A program made the translations under genes and the position numbers. The notes under the pieces were generated by a model, which saw only the letters and a program-made list of their open reading frames with translations, was not told the DNA's origin and searched no databases. A stretch of DNA of 64,000 bases, taken from positions 62,001 to 126,000 of the forward strand of contig JAFEEQ010000004.1 in the NCBI GenBank assembly GCA_018241025.1, written 5' to 3'. Positions 9,957-17,839 of this stretch are shown piece by piece. The stretch is from Pseudomonadota bacterium (GTDB lineage Bacteria > Pseudomonadota > Alphaproteobacteria > Micropepsales > Micropepsaceae). Every line of letters begins with the position of its first letter. Position 1 is the stretch's first letter.

Positions 9957-12023
9957 GCGCCCGAGCGCGTAAGCCATGGCGAGATAGATCTTGCCCGTGT
10001 CGGCGCTCAGCATCGTCGAGGTCAGAAGCCCGCCGCCATCGCCGTCCTTGGCGCGATTGAGCAGGGCGTCGAACTCAGCCAGATAGGTATTGGCCGCCTC
10101 GCGGAAGCGCGGTTCCTCGCGATAGAGCGTGGCAATGCGATTGACCGTGTCGTCGTCGATGGTCTCGCTCAGACGGCGGGCAAACACCGAGCGGTCGCCT
10201 TCGAGGTAGCGCCGCCATTCCGCTTCGCCCGGTGCTGCTTCCGCCGTGATCCCGTCGAGATCGATCGCGAGGTCGGAAAGCGCCGCTTCCAACGCGCCGA
10301 GCGCCGCGGCGCCGGTCGGTTTCAGATCCCTCTTCTCGCCGGTCTCCACCGCCGCGAGCAGGGCACGCATTTCCCAGCCCTTGCCGTCGCCGCCACCTGC
10401 GTCGGATGGCTTGCGCGGCTTGCGCTGGGTCAGGCGCTTCGCCATGCCGAGGAGGCCGTCGCTTTCGGGCTGCTCGGACTGCACCTGTTCCGGTACGCTG
10501 CGCGCGGCGCTGCGCGGCGCGGTGCGGGCATGGATAGTCGAGAGCGTGCGGGCCGACAGATCGAGCATCTCTTCGGTTTCGCTGCGCACCATCTCGCGCA
10601 CGCGACGGGCTTCCTGCTGGGCGATGCCGGGAAGCGTGAGCAGATGCTGGGTCACGTCTTCGACGGTCTTGGCCAAGGTCGAGCGGATCTCGGAAGCCTC
10701 TGCCGCAAGTTCGCCCGAGGTGCGCAGCAGGCGCTCGCACTCCGCCATGGCTTCACCAACCAGCGCACGGGCATTGGACTTGGCCTCGGACGCGGTTTCG
10801 CCGATCAGCGTCTGGGCGCCGGTATTGGCCTCCTGCAACGCATTGATCATGTTCGCGAGCGTGCGATTGGCCGACTCGCTGGCGTCCTTCAGCTTATCGG
10901 ATTCGCGCATGAAATTGGCGGTCAGCTGCGAGGCGCGGGCCGCGGCGTTCGCCATGATGACTTCGAGATGATGTTCCGCGCTGCCGGTAACAGTCTCGAA
11001 TTTGCGTGCTTCGCCGCCGAGCGCCTCGATGGCCTGCTCCATTGCCGAACGTTCTTTCGACAGCGCCTGTTCGAACGCCGCGCTCTCGTCTTTCAGGCGC
11101 TGCATGAGTTCGTTCATCGCCGTGCGGTGACGCTCCTGGCGGCCGAGAACGAATTCGGCGCGGGCCATCGCGGCGTCGGCGACGGATTCGATACGTTTGG
11201 CCTGCCGGTCGAGTTCGACGGCGGCGGCGTGCGGGGCATCGGCCGCGGCGCTGGCGGCGGCACGGAAGGTTGCGGCCTGTGAATCGAGCGTGGTACCGGC
11301 GGTCTTGAGCTGTGCCTCCGCGGTTTCGATCGACGATTTCAACTGCGCCGTACGGCCCGCCACAGTCTCGGCCGCGCGTGCGGCCGCGTCGCCGAGCGAG
11401 CCGGCAACGGCTTCGATGCGTTCGCGTTCGGCCGACAGGCGCGCCGTCACCGCTTCGCCGCGCACATCGGCACGCGCGCTGGCTTCATCGAGCGCCGCTA
11501 TCTGGTTTTCAAGCACCGCTTCGAGCGCACGCAGGCGGGCAAAGGCGCCGTCGAGGCCGCTGTTGAGCGCGTCGAGTTCGCGGCGGACGGCACGGCCCAG
11601 GCGGGCCGCGGTCCGCACCGCTGTTTCATCGGCCGAGAACAGGCTTTCGGTCGCTTCGGCCAATTGCCTGGATGCGATTGCCATCTGCTGCGCGCGCGCC
11701 ATCGCCCAGGCGGCCGAGATAAACAGGAGTGGCGGAATGAAAATGACCGTGGCGAACAGGGCCAGCTCCTGGATGCTGAACGCCACAAGCCCTTTGGTCG
11801 CGAGGTAGCCGCCGATATACGCCCCGGCCGTGCCGATCCAGAATGCCCCCATGACAAGTGCGAATATAATTGCCGCCAAGCCGAATTTCGGCTCCGGCCT
11901 GCGGGAAGGGCGCGCCTCGGCGTCAGGCAGCGGATCGGCTGTCTGCAGCAGCACCGGCTGCGGTCCGTTGGTGGCCATGGCATCCTCAGCTGAATTCGGC
12001 TTGTTGAGCGGTACTTTAACCAT
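9951..12023 (-). CDS. Membrane-anchored coiled-coil protein, TipN-like layout
   Basis: A 690-residue protein of unknown function. After a polar N-terminus come two membrane helices (about 48-72 and 84-106), then some 420 residues rich in Ala, Glu, Arg and Ser with heptad-like spacing and few prolines, read as long coiled coil. A linker near 540-580 leads to a compact C-terminal domain ending LLTSTMLSADTGKIYLAMAY. This order matches the Caulobacter polarity factor TipN and related alphaproteobacterial proteins; the link is by architecture only. ATG at 12023 starts the frame; ATG at 11978 (MATNG), preceded by GAGG, is a likely alternative. Confidence 0.75.
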   Translation of the reverse strand: MVKVPLNKPNSAEDAMATNGPQPVLLQTADPLPDAEARPSRRPEPKFGLAAIIFALVMGAFWIGTAGAYIGGYLATKGLVAFSIQELALFATVIFIPPLLFISAAWAMARAQQMAIASRQLAEATESLFSADETAVRTAARLGRAVRRELDALNSGLDGAFARLRALEAVLENQIAALDEASARADVRGEAVTARLSAERERIEAVAGSLGDAAARAAETVAGRTAQLKSSIETAEAQLKTAGTTLDSQAATFRAAASAAADAPHAAAVELDRQAKRIESVADAAMARAEFVLGRQERHRTAMNELMQRLKDESAAFEQALSKERSAMEQAIEALGGEARKFETVTGSAEHHLEVIMANAAARASQLTANFMRESDKLKDASESANRTLANMINALQEANTGAQTLIGETASEAKSNARALVGEAMAECERLLRTSGELAAEASEIRSTLAKTVEDVTQHLLTLPGIAQQEARRVREMVRSETEEMLDLSARTLSTIHARTAPRSAARSVPEQVQSEQPESDGLLGMAKRLTQRKPRKPSDAGGGDGKGWEMRALLAAVETGEKRDLKPTGAAALGALEAALSDLAIDLDGITAEAAPGEAEWRRYLEGDRSVFARRLSETIDDDTVNRIATLYREEPRFREAANTYLAEFDALLNRAKDGDGGGLLTSTMLSADTGKIYLAMAYALGRL

Positions 12024-12073
12024 CGTTGCCCGCCTGCCGCGAGTACCACAGCCGCTTTTTGTCCTTCCGCCTG

Positions 12074-12101
12074 TTGAATGGCACTGGTAGCTTACTATGT
12101 A
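12074..12101 (+). promoter_or_regulatory. Candidate sigma-70-type promoter for the NnrU gene
   Basis: TTGAAT (12074-12079) and TATGTA (12096-12101) are 16 bases apart. Transcription would begin near 12108, a few bases before the GGAGG ribosome-binding site of the gene starting at 12120. The leader would therefore be very short. Confidence 0.4.
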
Positions 12102-12119
12102 AACTGTTGGAGGTTGACC

Positions 12120-12830
12120 ATGGCGATGCTCTACGCGGCGGCCGCAGTCTTTCTTGGCATGCATCTGCTGATCGCGGGGACACGGTTGCGCGAGGCGCTG
12201 ACCGGCGCGATCGGCGAGGGACCCTATCTCGGTCTCTTCTCGCTGGGTTCGATAGGCGCGATTGCCTGGCTGGTCATGGCCTACAATGGTGCACAATCTG
12301 GCGCCGATAATCGGGTGGTCTTCGACCTCGGCATTGGCCTGCATCATCTTGCGATCCCCGTCGTGCTGCTCGCTTTCCTTCTGGGTGTGCCTGGGCTGAT
12401 GATGCCCAATCCGACCTCGGTCGGTCAGGGTGCCAGTGCGGCGAAGTCCGATGTTGCGCGCGGCGTCCTGCGCGTCACGCGCCACCCATTCCTTTGGGGT
12501 GTCGCTATCTGGTCTGCGATCCACCTCGCCATGAATGGCGACCTGGCATCGGTCGTTCTGTTCGGGACATTCCTGGCGTTGTCGCTGCTCGGGACGGTCT
12601 CCATCGATGCCAAGCGCCGGCGCAAGCTGGGCGAGCAATGGGCGCCCTTTGCTCGCGCGACCTCGAACATCCCGTTTGGTGCCATCCTGACCGGCCGCAA
12701 CACCTTCAAGGCGGGCGAGTATTTCGACTGGCGATTTTTTCTCGCGCTGGCGATCTTTGCCACCGCCTTGCTCGCCCACGCCCGCGTGATCGGCGTTTCG
12801 CCCTTTCCGAACGGGTGGGTGCCGTTCTGA
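12120..12830 (+). CDS. NnrU-family membrane protein
   Basis: A 236-residue multi-pass membrane protein of the NnrU family, associated with nitric-oxide/nitrite metabolism in some denitrifiers and related to isoprenylcysteine-methyltransferase-like membrane proteins. About six hydrophobic segments are visible, and VLRVTRHPFLWGV is the family's conserved RHP motif. The start ATG at 12120 has GGAGG six bases upstream. No denitrification genes are nearby, so the substrate is unknown. Confidence 0.82.
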   Translation: MAMLYAAAAVFLGMHLLIAGTRLREALTGAIGEGPYLGLFSLGSIGAIAWLVMAYNGAQSGADNRVVFDLGIGLHHLAIPVVLLAFLLGVPGLMMPNPTSVGQGASAAKSDVARGVLRVTRHPFLWGVAIWSAIHLAMNGDLASVVLFGTFLALSLLGTVSIDAKRRRKLGEQWAPFARATSNIPFGAILTGRNTFKAGEYFDWRFFLALAIFATALLAHARVIGVSPFPNGWVPF

Positions 12831-12905
12831 ACCGGTGCAGGTTCCTTAACTTCGCGTTGAACAGTCCGGCGTATCATCGTCTGTCGTTCGCGTGAAAGCC
12901 GGGGC

Positions 12906-13256
12906 ATGAGTAACGCAGCCAGCAAGGTCGTGGATCTCGACCATCTCGCCCGCTACACCGGCGGCGACAAAGCCATCAATGCCGAAGTCATGCGCTTGTT
13001 CGACGATCAGGCGACGGAGCTCGTCGCCAGACTGCAGACGATCCTCGACGCGCGCGACGCGAAATCCTGGAAGGAAATCGCGCATACACTGAAAGGCGCT
13101 GCGCGCGGGATCGGCGCGTTTGCGATGGGTGATGCGGCCGCGCGCTGCGAGCCGATCGATCTGTCCGATGTGGCCGGCGCATCGGCCGCGATCGCCGAAC
13201 TCAAATCCCGCGCTGGCGACGTGCAGAGTTTTATTCGCGCCTATCTGGCGGCCTGA
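12906..13256 (+). CDS. Stand-alone histidine phosphotransfer (Hpt) protein
   Basis: A 116-residue Hpt-domain protein. The phospho-accepting histidine is H60, inside the canonical HTLKGAARGIGA. Nothing else is fused to it, so it should pass phosphate between a hybrid kinase and a response regulator elsewhere. The only hybrid kinase in the window is at 37678-39912; any pairing is speculation. The 3' end overlaps the chorismate mutase gene by 16 bases, tail to tail. Confidence 0.88.
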   Translation: MSNAASKVVDLDHLARYTGGDKAINAEVMRLFDDQATELVARLQTILDARDAKSWKEIAHTLKGAARGIGAFAMGDAAARCEPIDLSDVAGASAAIAELKSRAGDVQSFIRAYLAA

Positions 13257-13570
13257 GCGAGCCGGTCGAAAACTTCGAACTCGTGCGCAATGCAGCGGTC
13301 GATCAGCAGACGCCACACCGGCTCGGCGATGGCCGCGCTGAGACCCTTCTCTTTCGCTGATACCAGAACCTTGGCAATGACATCGTCGATACGGGCCTGG
13401 TCGTGAACTGCGGTCCGCTGCGGTTTGATCTCGGCCGCGCGCTCGATATAGGTCTGGCGCTCCGCCAGAAGCGTGACGAGGACACGATCGAGCCGATCGA
13501 TCTCTCGCCGGACATCGGCCATGGACTGGCACTGGGCAGCCGGAACGGCTTGATTTGCCATGTGCGACAA
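13241..13570 (-). CDS. Chorismate mutase (AroQ type)
   Basis: A roughly 109-residue all-helical AroQ-class chorismate mutase making prephenate for Phe and Tyr. The pattern REIDRLDRVLVTLLAER, a later KPQR, and DDVIAKV with a C-terminal EPVWRLLID fit the fold and the catalytic Arg/Lys positions. A TTG at 13570 has GGAGG nine bases upstream and is preferred; ATG at 13561 is the alternative. The gene converges on the Hpt gene. Confidence 0.88.
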   Translation of the reverse strand: MSHMANQAVPAAQCQSMADVRREIDRLDRVLVTLLAERQTYIERAAEIKPQRTAVHDQARIDDVIAKVLVSAKEKGLSAAIAEPVWRLLIDRCIAHEFEVFDRLAQAAR

Positions 13571-13648
13571 CTGCTTAAGCCTCCAGGCAACCTAGCCTCT
13601 TGGCAGCCTTTGTGCGCTGCGGCACATTCGCGGCCCTTCTTGAAAGAG

Positions 13649-13677
13649 TTGCCCGGCGGACCATTTTTACATATTAG
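13649..13677 (+). promoter_or_regulatory. Candidate promoter for the ferredoxin reductase gene
   Basis: TTGCCC (13649-13654) and TATTAG (13672-13677) are 17 bases apart, in a locally AT-rich stretch between two divergent genes. A start site near 13684 would give a leader of about 40 bases before the ATG at 13725. Confidence 0.45.
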
Positions 13678-13721
13678 GACCGCAGGTTTTCGACCTCATA
13701 CAAAATCGGACTGTGAAATAG

Positions 13722-14771
<1,050 letters not shown>

Positions 14772-14776
14772 TGCTT

Positions 14777-14792
14777 CGGGGCTCGCGCCCCG
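14777..14792 (+). repeat. Small GC-rich hairpin between ferredoxin reductase and ferredoxin genes
   Basis: CGGGGC (14777-14782) and GCCCCG (14787-14792) are perfectly complementary around a TCGC loop. No run of T follows, so it is not a clear terminator; it could tune the ratio of the two products or stabilise the mRNA. Confidence 0.4.
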
Positions 14793-14811
14793 GCCCTACG
14801 GAGTCTGAAGA

Positions 14812-15123
14812 ATGAAAATCGTTGCTACCGATCGCGTCGGCAAAGAGCATGTCGTCGAGGGCCGCGACGGCTGGAGCGTCATGGAAATCTTGCGCGATGC
14901 CGGCCTGCCGATCGCAGCCGAATGCGGCGGCGCCTGCGCCTGTGCGACCTGCCATGTCTATGTCGAAGACGGCTGGTACGAGAAGCTCTCGCCGCCTTCC
15001 GACGCCGAAGTCGACATGCTCGACATGGCGCTGGCGGTCGAACCGGGCCGTTCGCGCCTGTCCTGCCAGATCGTCTGTGCCGATGAGCTCGACGGCATCA
15101 AGGTGACAGTCGCCCCGGAGTAA
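14812..15123 (+). CDS. [2Fe-2S] ferredoxin, adrenodoxin/FdVI type
   Basis: A 103-residue plant/vertebrate-type ferredoxin. The cluster ligands are visible as C38, C44, C47 (pattern CGGACACATC) and C85 (SRLSCQIVC), which is the adrenodoxin/FdVI spacing. Such ferredoxins serve Fe-S cluster assembly and some oxygenases. It lies 40 bases after a matching reductase gene and probably shares its transcript. Confidence 0.95.
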   Translation: MKIVATDRVGKEHVVEGRDGWSVMEILRDAGLPIAAECGGACACATCHVYVEDGWYEKLSPPSDAEVDMLDMALAVEPGRSRLSCQIVCADELDGIKVTVAPE

Positions 15124-15124
15124 C

Positions 15125-15151
15125 AGAAATTATCGATTGACGATAATTTCT
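15125..15151. promoter_or_regulatory. Perfect AT-rich inverted repeat before the DUF2975/XRE genes (probable operator)
   Basis: AGAAATTATCG (15125-15135) and CGATAATTTCT (15141-15151) are exact inverted copies of 11 bases around a five-base spacer. The right half overlaps a TTGACG that could be a -35 element. Placement 41 bases before the DUF2975 start, followed by a small XRE regulator gene, suggests the regulator binds here and controls its own operon. A weak role in ending the ferredoxin transcript is possible, but the stem is AT-rich. Confidence 0.6.
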
Positions 15152-15191
15152 TTAGAAGTCACGATATCCGGAATGACCGGAGACCGTGGCC

Positions 15192-15731
15192 ATGGCCGAG
15201 ACCGAACGTTCCAATCTTGTCTGGCTGAGCCGGATCATGGCGCTGCTGTCGGCCATCGGGATGGTGCTGGCGCCGCTTGGCGACGCCGCTGCCTTTCTCT
15301 GGCCTGGCACACGCGGCGGTCTCGACCTCAATGTCGATCATATGAACGGACTTCTGAGCGATGCGGTGCCGCTACAATACCGGCTCGGGGCGCTAGCGTT
15401 CTCGTTGACGGAGGTTGCGCTTGTCGTCTGGGCGTTGTGGTCGCTGCGCAAACTCTTCCTGTGCTATGCGCGCGGCGAGGTCTTTGCTCCGACGTCGCTT
15501 AACCTCCTGAACCACGTCGCGGTCGCCTTGTTCGCCAGCGTCGTGGTCACATTTGCGATGCAGGTGCCGATCTCGCTCATTCTGAGTATCGGACTGGGCA
15601 AGCCGCAGATCTCGCTCGACTTCGGCAGCAACGATGCCGTGACGCTGTTCACCGCGGGCGTGGTGCTGGTGATTGCAAGGGTGATGAACGAAGCCGGCCG
15701 GATCGCCGAAGAAAACGCGAAATTCGTCTGA
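15192..15731 (+). CDS. DUF2975 membrane protein
   Basis: A 179-residue protein with four predicted membrane helices, matching the DUF2975 family, whose function is unknown. The motif LRKLFLCYARGEVF between the second and third helices is typical. ATG at 15192 has GGAG nine bases upstream; a GTG at 15186 is too close to that site. It shares one base (TGATG) with the following XRE gene, the standard DUF2975-YozG-like pairing. Confidence 0.85.
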   Translation: MAETERSNLVWLSRIMALLSAIGMVLAPLGDAAAFLWPGTRGGLDLNVDHMNGLLSDAVPLQYRLGALAFSLTEVALVVWALWSLRKLFLCYARGEVFAPTSLNLLNHVAVALFASVVVTFAMQVPISLILSIGLGKPQISLDFGSNDAVTLFTAGVVLVIARVMNEAGRIAEENAKFV

Positions 15732-15940
15732 TGGCCATCATCGTCAATCTCGACGTCATGCTGGCCAGGCGGAAGCTGCGCTCAAAGGAACTGGCCGAGA
15801 TCATCGGGATCACCGAGGCGAACCTGTCTCTTCTCAAGTCCGGCAAGGTGAAGGGCGTGCGTTTCGAAACGCTCGAGAAAATCTGCGCGGCACTGGCGTG
15901 CCAGCCGGGCGACCTGCTGGAATACCGGGCGAATGCCTGA
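15731..15940 (+). CDS. Small XRE/YozG-like helix-turn-helix regulator
   Basis: A 69-residue Cro/C1-type DNA-binding protein, almost entirely one HTH domain: SKELAEIIGITEANLSLLKSG gives the two-helix motif, and RFETLEKICAALACQPGDLL is the usual end. It has no ligand or dimerisation domain. It is translationally coupled to the DUF2975 gene. By analogy with such pairs it probably controls this operon, perhaps through the inverted repeat at 15125-15151. Confidence 0.88.
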   Translation: MAIIVNLDVMLARRKLRSKELAEIIGITEANLSLLKSGKVKGVRFETLEKICAALACQPGDLLEYRANA

Positions 15941-16571
15941 CATGCCCGGCGGCCGCAGGCTTCTCAGCCTCGGCATCGTCGTTGTGCTGCACATCGCCGT
16001 CGTCGCGGCATTGCTGACGATGTCACGGGTGCAGACGGCCCCACCACGATCCAGCGCGAGAACGGAGATCATCTGGCTCCTGACCCCCAAGCCACCACAC
16101 AGGGCCGGCACTGCGCCGCGAGGCGACACGCGCCGTCCACTTCCGGCAATATCTGATCGGCCGGATTATCGGGGCATCACCCTGCCGGTATCGCCTTTTG
16201 CACAGGCGCCGAGCGGGCTGAACGGCGCCCTGTTCGGCTGCGCCAACCCCGGCGCGCTGTCGCCGGAAGAGCGTGCGCGCTGCGGCGCGGCCCTTGGCGT
16301 GCCGCAGAATACGGTCGACTTCGGAGACGGCACGGGCCGCGCGCGGGCCGCGGCGCTCTGGGAGCGCGGACGGCAGCGGAAGAATGCGCCGTTGCTGCTG
16401 CCCTGCATGAACCCACAGGCGGTTGGCGACATCCTCGGCACCGCACTTTGTCTCGCCAAGACCGCGGCCGATGGTGAATACAAGGTGGATGAGCACCCGG
16501 ATTACACCGACAAGCCGGAAATCCGTCATCTTCCCAATGGCGGCGACCCGCCCGATCACCCGGGCTTCTGA
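15933..16571 (+). CDS. Unknown membrane-anchored protein
   Basis: A 212-residue protein with no recognised function. One membrane helix (about residues 10-30) would put the rest outside the cytoplasm. The outer part has four cysteines, in FGCANP, EERARCG, LPCMNP and TALCLAK, which may form disulfides; LFGC followed by SPEERARC recurs in other alphaproteobacterial envelope proteins as far as I recall. Proline and arginine are common. ATG at 15933 overlaps the XRE gene by eight bases; ATG at 15942 is an alternative. Confidence 0.65.
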   Translation: MPDMPGGRRLLSLGIVVVLHIAVVAALLTMSRVQTAPPRSSARTEIIWLLTPKPPHRAGTAPRGDTRRPLPAISDRPDYRGITLPVSPFAQAPSGLNGALFGCANPGALSPEERARCGAALGVPQNTVDFGDGTGRARAAALWERGRQRKNAPLLLPCMNPQAVGDILGTALCLAKTAADGEYKVDEHPDYTDKPEIRHLPNGGDPPDHPGF

Positions 16572-16638
16572 GGCGGCCGTCGGACATGCATGCTAGAAGG
16601 GCTAGAGTCACGAACCAAACCGGTCGAGGGAGTTGCGC

Positions 16639-17259
16639 ATGGGGTTCTACAGCCGGCATATCCTTCCGCGTCTGCTTGATGGCGCGATGAGCGCAAAGCC
16701 CATCGGCTATCAGCGCCGCAAGGTCGTGCCCCGCGCGGAGGGCCGCGTCCTCGAGATCGGCTTCGGTTCTGGCCATAACCTGCCCTATTACGATCCGAAG
16801 AAAGTCGAGCATCTCTGGGCACTCGAACCCGCCGCCGAGATGCGTGCGCGCGCCGCCGAGCGCGTTGCGGCCTCACCCATTGAACTCGAATATCTCGGAC
16901 TTTCCGGCGAGCAGATACCGCTCGACGACAACAGCGCCGACACCATCCTCATCACCTATACGATGTGCACCATTCCCGATGTGATGAAGGCACTGTCGGA
17001 AATGCGCCGCGTGATGAAGCCAACCGGACGGATGATCTTCTGCGAGCATGGCGAGGCCCCGGATGCCGACGTCCAACTCTGGCAACGCCGGATCACGCCT
17101 GTCTGGAAAGCCATTGGCGGCGGCTGTCACGTCGGGAGACAGATTCCAAAACTGATCCGGGATGCCGGCTTCAAGGTAGAAGACATGGAAACCATGTACC
17201 TGCCCGGAACGCCACGCTTTGCAGGCTTCAACTATTGGGGCAGCGCATCGAAGGGATAA
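16639..17259 (+). CDS. Class I SAM-dependent methyltransferase
   Basis: A 206-residue methyltransferase with the SAM loop VLEIGFGSGHNLPYY (about 36-50) and an acidic strand end ALEP. The later IPDVMKALSEMRRVMKPTGRM matches methyltransferase type 11 enzymes, including UbiE-like and METTL7-like proteins. The substrate is unknown. ATG at 16639 is chosen because GAGGGAG lies six bases upstream. A DUF4188 gene follows three bases after the stop. Confidence 0.85.
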   Translation: MGFYSRHILPRLLDGAMSAKPIGYQRRKVVPRAEGRVLEIGFGSGHNLPYYDPKKVEHLWALEPAAEMRARAAERVAASPIELEYLGLSGEQIPLDDNSADTILITYTMCTIPDVMKALSEMRRVMKPTGRMIFCEHGEAPDADVQLWQRRITPVWKAIGGGCHVGRQIPKLIRDAGFKVEDMETMYLPGTPRFAGFNYWGSASKG

Positions 17260-17262
17260 GCC

Positions 17263-17745
17263 ATGGCGCATTCCAGTACGGTTCTGCCTGGACGCATGAC
17301 TGCGAGACGCGACAAGCCCGTCGTTCTTTTCCTCATCGGTGCCCGCTTCAATCGTCTTCGGACATTTCCGAAATGGCTCTGGTTCACCCGCAGCATGCCG
17401 GCGATGCTGGACGAACTCGAAAAGACGCCCGATGCCGGGCTGCTATGGCACCGGAACTACATTTCCTTTCCCAACATCATGGTGCAGCAATATTGGGAGA
17501 GCTTCGACGAGCTGATGGCTTATTCCGATGACAAGAGCCGGCTCCATCAACCGGCCTGGCTGCGCTACATGCGCGAGCTGCAAAATGACGGGTCTATCGG
17601 CATCTGGCACGAGACATATCTGATCGAGCCCGGCAAGTTCGAATGCATTTACGGCAACATGCCGGCTTACGGGCTCGCGGCGGCGAGCGCTGTCGTCAAG
17701 GCTGAAGGGCGCCTCGCGACGGCGCGCGATCGATTCTCCGCTTGA
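17263..17745 (+). CDS. DUF4188 protein
   Basis: A 160-residue protein of the DUF4188 family, a ferredoxin-fold group resembling small monooxygenases and the haem-containing phenylacetaldoxime dehydratases. HNYISFPNIMVQQYWESFDEL and GIWHETYLI are the recognisable conserved segments. It is only three bases downstream of the methyltransferase, so the two probably act together on an unknown compound. Confidence 0.8.
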   Translation: MAHSSTVLPGRMTARRDKPVVLFLIGARFNRLRTFPKWLWFTRSMPAMLDELEKTPDAGLLWHRNYISFPNIMVQQYWESFDELMAYSDDKSRLHQPAWLRYMRELQNDGSIGIWHETYLIEPGKFECIYGNMPAYGLAAASAVVKAEGRLATARDRFSA

Positions 17746-17783
17746 TGCGCACGCGAACGTGAGCGCTCGGAAGCCGTTCCCGC

Positions 17784-17812
17784 TTGAGACAGGCGCCATG
17801 CAGCCATAGGTT
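17784..17812 (+). promoter_or_regulatory. Candidate promoter for the DUF885 gene
   Basis: TTGAGA (17784-17789) and TAGGTT (17807-17812) are separated by 17 bases and would give a leader of about 20 bases before the ATG at 17840. GAGGGG lies just upstream of that ATG as ribosome-binding site. Confidence 0.35.
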
Positions 17813-17839
17813 TGCCCGGCCATCCGAGGGGAATTTGCC

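Noticed and set aside
12024..12779. Upstream extension of the coiled-coil protein frame across the NnrU gene
   Set aside because: The extension lacks hydrophobic or family sequence and overlaps the opposite-strand NnrU gene; MVKVPLNKP at 12023 is a natural start.
15125..15151. Inverted repeat as a transcription terminator for the ferredoxin gene
   Set aside because: The stem is AT-rich and no clear T run follows; an operator fits better.
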